Positions 42,674-52,431 of a stretch of DNA of 64,000 bases are shown one piece after another; position 1 is the stretch's first letter; every line of letters begins with the position of its first letter. Below the pieces are notes generated by a model that was not told the DNA's origin, did not search any database, and worked only from the letters and a program-made list of their open reading frames with translations. Source of the DNA: Candidatus Neomicrothrix sp. UBA814 (GTDB lineage Bacteria; Actinomycetota; Acidimicrobiia; Acidimicrobiales; Poriferisodalaceae); assembly GCA_002296525.1 (NCBI GenBank), contig DBIA01000021.1:186001-250000 (forward strand), read 5' to 3'. Both the position numbers and the translations under genes were made by a program.

Positions 42674-44100
42674 GATTCGTTCCTCGCTGGCTGTTGAGAT
42701 TCAATGAAGGCGGCTACCTGAAACATCCGTTGTTCTTCTAGTTGTGGAGCCATCACTTGGATTCCAACCGGTAATCCGTGCTGACCCGTTCCGAAGGGCA
42801 CAGACATCGCTGGATCACCAACCAGGTTGCTGGGTATGGTGCACGTGTCGCAACGGTACATATTCATTGGGTCCGACCGTTCGCCGAACTCGAACGCTAC
42901 CGATGGCGACGTAGGCGACAAGAGAATGTCATGCTTCGCGTATGCCGCATCAAAATCTTTTCGGGTGAGGGTCCTAACCTTTTGAGCCTTGCCGTAGTAC
43001 GCGTCGTAATATCCGGCGCTCAGCGCGAAGGTTCCGAGCATGATGCGGGCAACAACTTCGTCTCCGAATCCATCCCTGCGAGTGGCCGCATTCATGGCCG
43101 CAACGTCTTGTCCCTCAGATCTCATTCCGTAACGAACACCGTCATAGCGGGCTAAATTGCTGGAAGCTTCTGCCGGTGCGATCAAGTAATAGGCCGTGAG
43201 ACCATATTCGACCGCAGGGACCGACACCGGCTCGACGATAGCCCCGCCCTCAGACAGAGCAGCCGCTGCTTCATGCAGTCGAGCGGTGACATCATTGTCG
43301 ATACCTTCCAACAGTTCGCTAACTATCCCTACTCGCATACCTTCAACACCGCGATCAAGTGCTTTAGACAGGTTCGGCATTGGAGCAGGGATCGAGGTGC
43401 TATCTCGAACATCATGACCCCCAATAGTTTCGAGCACCAGCGCTGCATCCCTAACGTCGTTGGCGAATGGCCCAATTTGATCAAATGACGAAGCGAACGC
43501 TATGAGTCCGTATCGACTAACCAAGCCATAAGTGGGTTTCACTCCGACTACGCCGCACAGTGATGCTGGCTGCCGTATGGAACCACCTGTATCGGATCCG
43601 AGGGCAATAGGCGTAAATCCCGCGGCTACCGCTGCCGCTGAGCCTCCACTAGAGCCTCCCGGAACTCGAGTCAGGTCATGTGGGTTGCGAGTGGGTCCAA
43701 AGGCCGAGTGCTCGGTCGAGCTTCCCATAGCAAATTCATCAAGGTTGGTCTTACCAACAATGACAGCCCCCGCTGAACGCAAGCGTTCCACGACCGTTGC
43801 GTCATACGGAGGCTCCCAACCTTCAAGGATTTTTGACGAACATGTCGTAACAAGTGCCCGGGTGCACAAATTATCCTTCAGTGCTACGGGCACCCCAGCA
43901 AGCGGTCCGGGATCCCGTCCTGAAGCCACCATTTCATCAATGCTCGCTGCTGTTTCCATCGCCACTTCGCGATCAATCGCGTTAAAGGCGTGAATATCGT
44001 TCTCTTGGGCGTCAATCACTTGTAGGTGTTCCTGCAATGCTTCTTGGGCGCTTTGACGTGAATCGCGAACCATTGCGGCGAGGTCTGTAGCTGACTTCAA
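42670..44100 (-). CDS. gatA: Asp-tRNA(Asn)/Glu-tRNA(Gln) amidotransferase subunit A
   Basis: A 476-residue amidase-signature subunit that releases ammonia from glutamine. The Ser-cisSer-Lys triad lies in GVPVALKDNLC, RVPGGSSGGSAAAVAAG and LGSDTGGSIRQPASLCGVVG. Length and order are normal. It is translationally coupled to gatC upstream and gatB downstream by 4-bp overlaps, giving a compact gatCAB operon. Confidence 0.97.
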   Translation of the reverse strand: MKSATDLAAMVRDSRQSAQEALQEHLQVIDAQENDIHAFNAIDREVAMETAASIDEMVASGRDPGPLAGVPVALKDNLCTRALVTTCSSKILEGWEPPYDATVVERLRSAGAVIVGKTNLDEFAMGSSTEHSAFGPTRNPHDLTRVPGGSSGGSAAAVAAGFTPIALGSDTGGSIRQPASLCGVVGVKPTYGLVSRYGLIAFASSFDQIGPFANDVRDAALVLETIGGHDVRDSTSIPAPMPNLSKALDRGVEGMRVGIVSELLEGIDNDVTARLHEAAAALSEGGAIVEPVSVPAVEYGLTAYYLIAPAEASSNLARYDGVRYGMRSEGQDVAAMNAATRRDGFGDEVVARIMLGTFALSAGYYDAYYGKAQKVRTLTRKDFDAAYAKHDILLSPTSPSVAFEFGERSDPMNMYRCDTCTIPSNLVGDPAMSVPFGTGQHGLPVGIQVMAPQLEEQRMFQVAAFIESQQPARNES

Positions 44101-44399
44101 GATGATTCTCCTAAGACAGGAGGGACCCGGAACTGATTTTCGGACACATCAGGCGCCTGATTCATAACATCAGTGGGTTCAATAGTTGGACCAGGCACAT
44201 CGTCTCTCAAGACGTTGTTTAGCGGGTAGGGGTGTGACATCGGTTCGACAGAATCAAGATCAAGCGCGTCAAGTTGCTGAGCATGACCGAGAATTTTTCC
44301 GAGATGTTCGGTGAAGTGCAGCAGTTCTGCTTCTTCGAGGTCTATCCGAGCTAGAGAAGCTATGTGAGCTACGAGATCTTGTGAGAGTGGTTCTTCCAT
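44097..44399 (-). CDS. gatC: Asp-tRNA(Asn)/Glu-tRNA(Gln) amidotransferase subunit C
   Basis: A 100-residue stabilising subunit that wraps GatA and GatB. HIASLARIDLEEAELLHFTEHLGKILGHAQQL is the family helix pair and MSHPYPLNNVLRDDV the extended arm. It is the first gene of gatCAB and begins 19 bp after the ferredoxin gene, which may share the transcript. Confidence 0.95.
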   Translation of the reverse strand: MEEPLSQDLVAHIASLARIDLEEAELLHFTEHLGKILGHAQQLDALDLDSVEPMSHPYPLNNVLRDDVPGPTIEPTDVMNQAPDVSENQFRVPPVLGESS

Positions 44400-44418
44400 T
44401 TGTTATCTCCGAAGCAGT

Positions 44419-44766
44419 TCACATATATGGGTCATTTGCGCTCAATGGTTCCTGCCACCAATCCTCTGGCGACGGTTGCCAACTTTCAACAGGAAGAGGA
44501 TAGATGCAATCCACCGGGCATGGATCAAGGCATTTATCGCAGCCCGAGCACAACTCAGGGAGGATTATTACATCAATACCATGGTTGAAAATCGCGCCGA
44601 AGTTGGGTGGACAGGCTCGTAAACAGGCATCGCAGTTAATGCACTCTGACATCTCTATGTACAAAGGCGCGTTTGGCCACTTCGGGTTACGTAAGCGATT
44701 TTCGATTCGCGACAGTCTCGCGGCGCTGCTTCCCGATGCCATTGGGAGAATTCTACGTGGCGACAT
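44419..44766 (-). CDS. 2[4Fe-4S] ferredoxin
   Basis: A 115-residue ferredoxin with two cluster motifs: C42-x2-C45-x2-C48-x3-C52-P and C73-x2-C76-x2-C79-x3-C83-P, the bacterial dicluster pattern for two low-potential [4Fe-4S] clusters. The N-terminal about 35 residues are basic and precede the usual start; in-frame ATG codons at residues 9 and 39 are alternatives, so the start is uncertain. The acidic Trp-rich tail is an addition. Its electron partner is not identified. Confidence 0.88.
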   Translation of the reverse strand: MSPRRILPMASGSSAARLSRIENRLRNPKWPNAPLYIEMSECINCDACLRACPPNFGAIFNHGIDVIILPELCSGCDKCLDPCPVDCIYPLPVESWQPSPEDWWQEPLSANDPYM

Positions 44767-44801
44767 TGATCACTAACTATCAACTGCTCAAACAACCGAG
44801 G

Positions 44802-46667
44802 TTATTCCTGAGACGGCACCCACAGCGATACAGACGATCCGGGTTGCAACATAGACCCAGGTGGTGGTTCTGACCCTTGCACTTCCTGCCCCGAGCCCTC
44901 AATTTCACCAGTTACGAGTCCAAGTTCAGCCAGCCGCCGTTCTGCCTCAACTACAGATAAGCCCCGCATGTCAGGCACTTCACGTCGATCAGGACCCGCT
45001 GAAATTGTGATCGAAATTGACGATCCTCGATCCACAAGCAAACCGGGCGCAAGGTCTTGTCTGATTACGACGCCGTCATCAACGACTTCCGAGTTTTCCC
45101 TGTTGACCGGTTTGGCGATGCTGAGTTGGATGGCATCGATGGCCTCTTGGGCTTTTTCTCGGGTGAGCCCCACCAGCTGCGGAACTGTTCGCGGCACAGG
45201 CCCTCCTGAGACGACCAAAACCACCCGAGTTCCCGGCTCCCTAAGCCGTCCACCTATTGCTGGTTCGCTATCAATCAATAGTTTGAGAACTTGCCCCGCT
45301 GCGACATTTTCGTCATAAACGGGTTGAACTAGATCTACTTCGAAACCTTTCGCTTCAAGTCGGGCAGAAGCAACTTCAGTGGATAACCCAAGCACAAGAG
45401 GTGTCATGCGCAGTCGCGGCCCACTAGCGACTTCGACTATCAGCATCTCCCCTTCCGCCAACCGGTGTCCTGGTGAAGGCCATTGAGCAACGATGATCCC
45501 ACTTGGTAGTTCATCGGTTCGGACTTGGTCTTCATCGAGCACCCATAAGAATGAGTCTGCTACGGCTCTAACTTCCCCAATCGTTCGACCCTCATATCGC
45601 TCGACGAGGTGGGTCGAGACTCCCTGAGGGCGCACGCTACTCACTGCCCAAGCCGCACTAACTGACAAAATCATGAGTATGGCGACTACTAGACCGCCCA
45701 ATTTCCATACCGGACGCCAATAAATCTCATCGGTCGCAATTGCCGGTGAGGTCATCGAATCTGTAGTTGGAACCCCCAAAACCTCCGTTTCGGAAAAGTT
45801 TTCGGGAAGCTCCACAGGTGCAGGCTTGACGAAGTGCCTAGCAACTGCTGTAAGACCTTCTGCTAATACTGAGGCACTGCTTCGTTCCGCCGGGTCGGCG
45901 TTGAGGGCTGCCTCGAGAATTGGTTGTGCGGCGCCCATAGCTTCGCTGATTTCAGTTGTACGCTCGATTCCATGCTCACGGTGAGCTCGCTTTGCGGTTA
46001 AACGTCGACCTGACGAATTTCCAATCGATGCTTTGAGTGTCGCTGCAAGCGAGTAGACATCAGACTTCGGAGAGTTGAGTCCCGAAGCAGTTTCGGGAGC
46101 TAGGAACTCTGATGATCTCCCCGAAAATCCAGTGCCCACCATGTCTAACCGGCCCTTTTCAGCGGCAATCAACGCATTGGTCAGATATATAGCTGAGAGT
46201 TTGGGGTAACCGTTGTAACCCAGTATCACGTTGGCAGGCGATACATCTCCATGACTTAGTCCTTGATCATGGATGGCCGATAAGCCTGAAGCGAGTTCGA
46301 AGCCAAGTTTGATTACCTGCGATGCTGTCAGCCGATAGCCGTTATCCAGGAACGATGCCAAAGCAATACCGGGAAAATATTCAGTTACGACGTAGACCCT
46401 GTCCTCAAAGCGACCCCAATCGAGAACCTGTTCTACGAACGGATGCGACACCAATGCAGCCACAGCTGTATCTGCGGCCAGGCGTCGAGAAAATTCGATG
46501 TCCTCGGAGATCGAAGCATTCAAGATCCTCACCGAGACCTTGGCTCCCGTTTCCAGGTCGTTGGTCAGGTACTCAGTGGAACCTTCGTCAGCACCATGAA
46601 GAAACGTGAGACGGTAACGATCGTTGAGGACTCGACCCGTGAACTGGCCTGGTTCACCTCTAAGCAC
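44802..46667 (-). CDS. PASTA-repeat membrane pseudokinase (PknB-like)
   Basis: A 621-residue protein with a kinase-like domain (about 1-280), a hydrophobic span at about 323-343 and four extracellular PASTA repeats (about 348-620), like PknB/PrkC. The fold is kinase-like with HGDVSPANV at 139-147 and FLAPE at 188-192, but the VAIK lysine is Arg47, the DFG motif reads Ala-Ile-Tyr at 159-161 and the Gly loop lacks its glycines. Two essential residues are therefore replaced, which argues for a sensor-scaffold binding peptidoglycan rather than an active kinase. A GTG start is used. Confidence 0.87.
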   Translation of the reverse strand: MLRGEPGQFTGRVLNDRYRLTFLHGADEGSTEYLTNDLETGAKVSVRILNASISEDIEFSRRLAADTAVAALVSHPFVEQVLDWGRFEDRVYVVTEYFPGIALASFLDNGYRLTASQVIKLGFELASGLSAIHDQGLSHGDVSPANVILGYNGYPKLSAIYLTNALIAAEKGRLDMVGTGFSGRSSEFLAPETASGLNSPKSDVYSLAATLKASIGNSSGRRLTAKRAHREHGIERTTEISEAMGAAQPILEAALNADPAERSSASVLAEGLTAVARHFVKPAPVELPENFSETEVLGVPTTDSMTSPAIATDEIYWRPVWKLGGLVVAILMILSVSAAWAVSSVRPQGVSTHLVERYEGRTIGEVRAVADSFLWVLDEDQVRTDELPSGIIVAQWPSPGHRLAEGEMLIVEVASGPRLRMTPLVLGLSTEVASARLEAKGFEVDLVQPVYDENVAAGQVLKLLIDSEPAIGGRLREPGTRVVLVVSGGPVPRTVPQLVGLTREKAQEAIDAIQLSIAKPVNRENSEVVDDGVVIRQDLAPGLLVDRGSSISITISAGPDRREVPDMRGLSVVEAERRLAELGLVTGEIEGSGQEVQGSEPPPGSMLQPGSSVSLWVPSQE

Positions 46668-46746
46668 ACCTTGACAGTATCGCTACTCGCCGAACATCCG
46701 ACGTCGCTGAATTTGATGATTCAGCACATTCGGGCAAAATAGGGGG

Positions 46747-47211
46747 GTGGAAGAGCAACAAAACGATGAACACTTTGAATCTGACGGACGCACCAACTGG
46801 AGCCTTCGGCGCGGCGTCGCACCGACTCTGACATTGTTTGTAATCGCTTTACTACTGGTAGTTATTTGGGTGGCTGCCGGAAGTCGGGGCGCTCCGCGCC
46901 CATCGACGTTCCCGACCGGTTTGCTAGCGATAATCCCGGAAGAAGGCGCACAGGCCCCCAAACAAACACTTGTGGGAGTTTCTCTGAGTCCTGGCTGGCA
47001 ACCAACAGTGATAATTGACGGGATTGTGATTCCGGACGAGGAATTAAGTGCGGGAACTCGACAGCTGGGAGAATTCTTCTTCGCACCAGGAGAGGAAATG
47101 GTGATCAATCAGTTGCGGCGAGGTCAAGTTTGCGCGCAGGTTATTGCTGTTCCCACTATCGATATTGAGGTAGACAACATCGATCATCGTTGGTGTTGGA
47201 CTTCATTTTGA
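46747..47211 (+). CDS. single-span membrane protein of unknown function
   Basis: A 154-residue protein with an acidic N-terminus, one hydrophobic span (TLTLFVIALLLVVIWVAA) and an extracytoplasmic domain of about 105 residues that contains two Cys (RGQVCAQV and HRWCWTSF) able to form a disulphide. I recognise no family. Its GTG start lies 79 bp from the divergent PASTA pseudokinase start, so the pair may be co-regulated; a link to cell-envelope sensing is inference only. It converges with ligA. Confidence 0.65.
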   Translation: MEEQQNDEHFESDGRTNWSLRRGVAPTLTLFVIALLLVVIWVAAGSRGAPRPSTFPTGLLAIIPEEGAQAPKQTLVGVSLSPGWQPTVIIDGIVIPDEELSAGTRQLGEFFFAPGEEMVINQLRRGQVCAQVIAVPTIDIEVDNIDHRWCWTSF

Positions 47212-47218
47212 GCTGCGT

Positions 47219-49306
47219 TTAGGGCAATTCACCTATATCGAGTATTCGGCGAAGTTCAGCCTCTCCCGCAATTGGGACTCCCAGCTCTTCGGCTTTGTCC
47301 AGTTTCGATTGACCGGCCTCGGCGCCCACCACCAACGCGTAGGTGCTCTTTGAAACGCTTCCCGGGGACTTGCCTCCTCGAGCAACTATTGCTTTTTTGG
47401 CCTCTTCTCTACTTATGAACCACCCATCTAAAGATCCTGTGACCACCACAGAGCGTCCTGCCAGGATCTGTGGTGCGTCTCTCTCTTCCTCAACTAGGTC
47501 GAGGCGCACTCCGTTCGATTTCAGCTTTTCTACGACTGATCGATTGTGGCTATTGCTGAAAAAGTCTGTCACGCTTTGAGCAATCACCGGCCCAATGCCG
47601 TCAATCGCTTCAATCTCATCTGCATCTGCATTAGCAATAGCTTCCACGCCACCGAAACGTCGCGCTATTAGTTCGGCAGCGCTTGGGCCGAGATGTTCAA
47701 TTCCTAAACCAATCAAAACGTTGGGCAGTGGACGTTGGCGTGCTTCGTCGATCGCAGTCATGAGATTGTTGACCAGAGTTTCATTAGAGGCGTCGGCTAC
47801 CAAGACTTCGAGTAGTTGATTTTTCGTCAACCCGAATAGATCGCCCACGTCTCTCACGAGGCCTTGCTCAACCAGGCCCCTCACTGTGCGTTCACCCAGG
47901 CCTTCGATATCTAGTGCATTTCTGCTTGCAAAGTGAATGATGCCTGTCTCTACACGGGCTGGGCATGTTCGATTAAGGCAATAGGTGTTGGCGTCACCGT
48001 CTGATCGCACCAAAGCCAAACCACAACTAGGACATGTCTTCGGAAAAGACCATGGCTGGGATTCGTCATCACGTTCCCCTAACACTGGCCCTACTACTTC
48101 AGGAATAACATCACCGGCTTTTCGCACTACGACAATATCGCCGGGCCGAACATCCTTGGCCGCTACTTGATCCTCGTTGTGAAGGGTCGCCATGCCGACT
48201 GTGGAACCTCCTACAAAGACTGGTTCAAGTACTGCAAACGGCGTCGCTCGCCCTGTGCGACCTACCGATACATCAATTTGCAGGAGACGAGTAATCTTCT
48301 CTTCAGGTGGGAACTTAAATGCAATCGCCCAGCGCGGAGCACGACTCGTTGATCCAAGTTTTTCTCGCTGCGCAAGATCCGCCAACTTGACCACGACACC
48401 ATCTATTTCATAGTCAGGCTCATGGCGTTTCTCCATCCATTCCCGGCAAAACCCTCGGACGTCGGCGAAGTTCGAAAATTCTTGTATTTCGGGATTGACC
48501 GGGAGGCCCAGCCTTTCAAGTAGCGCAAAGGTTTCTTCGGACGAGGATATGGTTGCGTCGCTACTTGTTTGCCCCAGTTGATAACTCCAAAAGGCGAGGT
48601 TCCTTGAAGCCGTTACTTCGGGGTCTTTTTGTCGCAAACTTCCGGCGGCCGTGTTTCTAGGATTCGCGAACGGAGGTCCACCGTTTGCCGTCTGCTGCCG
48701 GTTCAATTCGTTAAAACGAGAAATCGGCAGGTACACCTCGCCTCGCACTTCCAAAATTTTCGGTGCATCGTCAATTCGGTGTGGGATTCCCCTGATCGTC
48801 AAAACATTGTGTGTGACATCTTCGCCCACTCGGCCGTTGCCTCGGGTGGCAGCTCGGGTCAACTCTCCATCGTCGTATCGGATAGAGACAGCAAGCCCAT
48901 CAAATTTCAGTTCGCATACAAATCTGGGGTTGTCCGAATCATCCAAACTCTTCAGGATTCGCTCATGCCAGGCATCAAGTTCTGAAAGGTCCATGGCATT
49001 GTCCAGGGACATCATGGGAACTTCATGTTCGACCGGAGCAAACATCTCGTTGGGTTCAGATCCGACTAGGCCACTCGGCGAATCCGAAGTAACTAGATCT
49101 GGTCTTCGATTTTCGATCGCGACTAACTCGCGGACTAACGCGTCGTAATCAGCGTCGGGGACTACTGGCTCGTCACGGCCATGGTAAGCCTCATCGTGAG
49201 CCGCGATCTGAATCCGTAGCTCGGTAGCACGGTCGTAATCTGGATCAGGCTTATTCACAACAATCCCGACTTTAGCTAGCAGAGGAAGATATTTGTCGTT
49301 CTCCAC
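47219..49306 (-). CDS. ligA: NAD-dependent DNA ligase
   Basis: A 695-residue bacterial replication ligase. The adenylation lysine is in CELKFDGLAVSIRYD. The OB-fold follows SVGRTGRATPFAVLEPV, the zinc finger is CPSCGLALVRSDGDANTYC with CLNRTCP, tandem helix-hairpin-helix motifs follow (IGLGIEHLGPSAAELIARRFG, DADEIEAIDGIGPVIAQSV), and a C-terminal BRCT domain ends the protein. The length is normal. It seals nicks in lagging-strand synthesis and repair. Confidence 0.97.
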   Translation of the reverse strand: MENDKYLPLLAKVGIVVNKPDPDYDRATELRIQIAAHDEAYHGRDEPVVPDADYDALVRELVAIENRRPDLVTSDSPSGLVGSEPNEMFAPVEHEVPMMSLDNAMDLSELDAWHERILKSLDDSDNPRFVCELKFDGLAVSIRYDDGELTRAATRGNGRVGEDVTHNVLTIRGIPHRIDDAPKILEVRGEVYLPISRFNELNRQQTANGGPPFANPRNTAAGSLRQKDPEVTASRNLAFWSYQLGQTSSDATISSSEETFALLERLGLPVNPEIQEFSNFADVRGFCREWMEKRHEPDYEIDGVVVKLADLAQREKLGSTSRAPRWAIAFKFPPEEKITRLLQIDVSVGRTGRATPFAVLEPVFVGGSTVGMATLHNEDQVAAKDVRPGDIVVVRKAGDVIPEVVGPVLGERDDESQPWSFPKTCPSCGLALVRSDGDANTYCLNRTCPARVETGIIHFASRNALDIEGLGERTVRGLVEQGLVRDVGDLFGLTKNQLLEVLVADASNETLVNNLMTAIDEARQRPLPNVLIGLGIEHLGPSAAELIARRFGGVEAIANADADEIEAIDGIGPVIAQSVTDFFSNSHNRSVVEKLKSNGVRLDLVEEERDAPQILAGRSVVVTGSLDGWFISREEAKKAIVARGGKSPGSVSKSTYALVVGAEAGQSKLDKAEELGVPIAGEAELRRILDIGELP

Positions 49307-49352
49307 CGTCGGCGGTTAGGTCGAACGGGTTTAAATGAGCCAACATTAAGGT

Positions 49353-50234
49353 GTGAAGATCAGAAATCCGCTTGCAATATTCATCGTCTTATGGGCGGTG
49401 CTGCCATTTTCAGTTGGCGCAGCTATCGATTCTTCTTTCACTCAAAGTGCTGATCAGCTTAGAACTTTCATTTCTGTGGGGGTGTGGACTGCCTGGGGTC
49501 TAGTGCTGGGCTCTTCAATCATTCGAAGACCTTGGGGTTTAACGGTCGTTCGCATTATCGCTCCAGCAACCGTGCCCACAATCTTGGTAACCCATTGGAG
49601 CGCGACTTTTGCCTCCGGCACCTTGACTGTCGCGCTCTCTCACGCGGTTTTGGTCAGCCTTTTGGCACTCCTGCCTGAGACAGGCCATCTGATGGTGGAT
49701 GGCCTCAGTTACGGCGACGAGAAACGCTTCCTACTTCGCGTACCGACAGCGGTGCTCTTCGGACCGCTACCACTGGTTTGGGCAATAACAGTGTCGGGCA
49801 TCTTTTCCGGCCCAATTCTCGTCGCATCAGGTAAGTGGGGCGTTGGCCTGGCCCTATGGGCTGTCGGGTGGTTGCTTGCGGCCTTAGCAACCAGATCAAT
49901 GCACCAATTGGCGCGTAGGTGGATAGTTTTCGTTCCAAATGGCTTCGTAATCCACGACTACTTGGCGACACGCGAGCCCTTCTTACTTCGTCGCCAAGAC
50001 CTATCTTCTCTTGGTCCGGCAGCAGCAGATATTGATACGAGTTCCGAGGATCTCATTGATGTGAGCCAGTTAGCATTAGGCCCTGTACTCCATGTCGTTC
50101 TCCGAGGCGACGTAGAAGTAGTACCACGCTCAAGGGGAATTAGCGAAGTAAGGCAAGTCGCTCAGATTCTGTTCTCCCCAACTCGACCAGGGGCCGTACT
50201 CGAAGAGGCACATCAACGAAAGCTGTTGCGTTGA
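49353..50234 (+). CDS. conserved multi-span membrane protein of unknown function
   Basis: A 293-residue protein with about six hydrophobic spans in the first 185 residues (LAIFIVLWAVLPFSVGAA, VWTAWGLVLGSSII, ALLPETGHLM between spans, TAVLFGPLPLVWAITVSGIF, GLALWAVGWLLAALAT), followed by a cytoplasmic domain of about 100 residues with IVFVPNGFVIHDYL. I associate this layout with actinobacterial proteins near ligA/mnmA but no function is known. It begins with a GTG 46 bp from the divergent ligA start. Confidence 0.72.
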   Translation: MKIRNPLAIFIVLWAVLPFSVGAAIDSSFTQSADQLRTFISVGVWTAWGLVLGSSIIRRPWGLTVVRIIAPATVPTILVTHWSATFASGTLTVALSHAVLVSLLALLPETGHLMVDGLSYGDEKRFLLRVPTAVLFGPLPLVWAITVSGIFSGPILVASGKWGVGLALWAVGWLLAALATRSMHQLARRWIVFVPNGFVIHDYLATREPFLLRRQDLSSLGPAAADIDTSSEDLIDVSQLALGPVLHVVLRGDVEVVPRSRGISEVRQVAQILFSPTRPGAVLEEAHQRKLLR

Positions 50235-50237
50235 CCT

Positions 50238-51266
50238 CTAGCAAGCGATGGCGCCTCCAATAACGACATCGTCACGGTAGAAAACCACGGCCTGGCCGGG
50301 TGCTACCTTCCGACGAGCTTTGGTCCATTGCACCGAGCCATCTCCGCTCACGTGCGCAGCAACAGGATCACCATGCGCGCTCGTTTGGACAGCTACAGGG
50401 CCTTCATACTCGGGCCCAATCCAAAAGTGATCCCTCACTTCTAGAGTTTCAGATAGAAGATCCTGCGCGCTACCGGCTGTAACTCGCCGCGACTGAATAT
50501 CGACCGCTACCGCATAACTCCGACCAACGTTGCCTCCAAGTTTGAGTCCCTTCCGTTGACCTACCGTCACCAATTCGATGGCATCTACAGTTCCTATATT
50601 GTTGCCGCTCATGTCGACAACTTGCCCTGCGTGAAGGTTGAGACGTTCAGACAAGAATTTCCCCCTGCCCTCAGAGGCTGTAATGAAGCAAACATCTTGA
50701 CTGTCGGGTTTAGAAGCTGATCGCAAACCCAGTTCGTTCGCCAATTCACGGACTTCACTTTTCTTCATATGTCCGATAGGGAATTGAAGCATCTTTAAGT
50801 CCCGCTCAGAGAGCATGTAGAGAACGTAAGACTGGTCTTTGTCCAAGTCGGCGCCACGAGAAAGTCTCGGGCCAATCTCAGTATCAACAATTTGGGCGTG
50901 ATGGCCTGTCGCTACCCGGTCAAAGTTCAGTTGACGGGCGCGATCAAGCAAAGCGTCGAACTTTATGTGCCGATTACATTCGATGCAGGGATTTGGCGTA
51001 AGCCCTGATGCGTGCGCCTCTACGTATGGTTCCACAACGTGTCGATCGAATGCTTCGCCATAGTTGAAGACAAAATGGTCTATCTGTAGCTGTTGCGCAA
51101 CCCGTCGAGCATCATCGACGTCGGAGACTGAGCAACAACCTTGGTCTTGCGCGCCACCCCAAAGTTTCAGCGTCACTCCGGTCACTTCGTAGCCTTGGCG
51201 CTTTAGGAGGGCTGCCGACACAGCGCTATCAACTCCCCCGGACATAGCTACCAGTACGCGGGTCAT
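50238..51266 (-). CDS. mnmA: tRNA-specific 2-thiouridylase MnmA
   Basis: A 342-residue enzyme that thiolates U34 of tRNA-Glu, -Gln and -Lys. AMSGGVDSAVSAALLKRQG is the ATP-binding PP-loop, TPNPCIECNRHIKFDALL carries the first catalytic Cys, and DSQDVCFITA the second. The C-terminal beta-barrel follows. It overlaps the upstream cysteine desulfurase gene by 4 bp, so sulfur donor and acceptor enzymes are co-translated. Confidence 0.96.
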   Translation of the reverse strand: MTRVLVAMSGGVDSAVSAALLKRQGYEVTGVTLKLWGGAQDQGCCSVSDVDDARRVAQQLQIDHFVFNYGEAFDRHVVEPYVEAHASGLTPNPCIECNRHIKFDALLDRARQLNFDRVATGHHAQIVDTEIGPRLSRGADLDKDQSYVLYMLSERDLKMLQFPIGHMKKSEVRELANELGLRSASKPDSQDVCFITASEGRGKFLSERLNLHAGQVVDMSGNNIGTVDAIELVTVGQRKGLKLGGNVGRSYAVAVDIQSRRVTAGSAQDLLSETLEVRDHFWIGPEYEGPVAVQTSAHGDPVAAHVSGDGSVQWTKARRKVAPGQAVVFYRDDVVIGGAIAC

Positions 51267-52408
51267 AGCTTCCTTCTAAGTTGTTCAACGCACTTGGGAA
51301 TGAAGTTCAGCGCGTGATCAATCTCCCAGTCTTCAGTGCACCACCCAAGTGAAAGCCTTAATGAACCTGCGGCGGCCTCTCTTTCGAAACCCATAGCCGC
51401 TAGAACATGTGAAGGGTCCATAGCCCCCGAGGCACATGAGGCGGCTGCCGAGGCCATGATGTCGTGGCGTTCGAGCAGGACTAAGAGCGCTTCGCTTTCG
51501 ATGCCTTCGATGACCAGCTGCAGCAGCCCAGCGGCCCTTTGAGAACGTGGCACGGTCTCGGAGCATCCAGCTATCGCTGCTGTAAGGCCATCTGCTAATC
51601 GGGCTGAGAGCTTTCCAAGTCTTTCTATTTCACTGGTGCGTGATTCGTGAAGGCATTGAATTGCCGTTCCGAAGGCGACTATCCCCGCGGTGTTGTGAGT
51701 TCCACTTCGTCGTTCGGCTTCTTGTCCGCCTCCAAGCAACTGCGGAGTAATCCCCACTTGCTTACGTATCGCCAGAACGCCGACCCCCTTTGGCGCTCCA
51801 AACTTATGGCCGCTTAGTGACATCATGTCGGCGCGTTCGGCAGCCACGGCAACATCGAGCCAATTAACTGCTTGAACAGCATCTGTATGCAATAGTGCCT
51901 GCGGCGCGTAACGATCCCTTAGATCCGCTATCGGCTCAAGATCAATAATTCGGCCTGACTCATTATTTACCAACATGACCGAAATGACCGAAAGGTCGAG
52001 ATCCAGCAATGATTCGAAGTGTTCAAGATCTAAGTCACCTGTTTCAGTGACCTTTATCAAACTGCCATTGTTTGCTTCTACTGGATACAAGACTGCATGG
52101 TGCTCAGTTTCAGGGCAAATGGCACGACCCTGTGCTCCGCACGCCCCATGGATTGCCAGGTTGTCAGATTCCGTGCCACCACTTGTAAATACGATTCCGT
52201 GCGGATCAAAACCCAGCGCAGCTGCGCATATATCTCGAGCGTCATCTATCGCGGCCCTAGACGAGCGCGCCATTCTGTGCGCTCCCGACGGGTTGGCGAA
52301 ATGCTCAGTCAAGTAGGGCAGCATCGAATCAAGAACCGATGACCTCACTGGGGTCGAAGCTGCGCAGTCAAGGTACGCGGGTCGGTCTGACTTTGTTGTG
52401 GCCATCAC
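51263..52408 (-). CDS. cysteine desulfurase (NifS/IscS family)
   Basis: A 381-residue PLP enzyme releasing sulfur from cysteine as an enzyme persulfide. YLDCAASTPVRSSVLDSMLPY is the N-terminus, MLVNNESGRIIDLEPI and LHTDAVQAVNWLDV are cofactor contacts, and SLSGHKFGAPKGVG holds the PLP Lys. ASAAASCASGAMDPSHVL provides the persulfide Cys on the mobile loop. It is coupled to mnmA, which suggests it feeds tRNA thiolation directly (as in NifS-like partners of MnmA). Confidence 0.94.
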   Translation of the reverse strand: MMATTKSDRPAYLDCAASTPVRSSVLDSMLPYLTEHFANPSGAHRMARSSRAAIDDARDICAAALGFDPHGIVFTSGGTESDNLAIHGACGAQGRAICPETEHHAVLYPVEANNGSLIKVTETGDLDLEHFESLLDLDLSVISVMLVNNESGRIIDLEPIADLRDRYAPQALLHTDAVQAVNWLDVAVAAERADMMSLSGHKFGAPKGVGVLAIRKQVGITPQLLGGGQEAERRSGTHNTAGIVAFGTAIQCLHESRTSEIERLGKLSARLADGLTAAIAGCSETVPRSQRAAGLLQLVIEGIESEALLVLLERHDIMASAAASCASGAMDPSHVLAAMGFEREAAAGSLRLSLGWCTEDWEIDHALNFIPKCVEQLRRKL

Positions 52409-52431
52409 TTAAAGGCTAGAGCCCAAATAAA

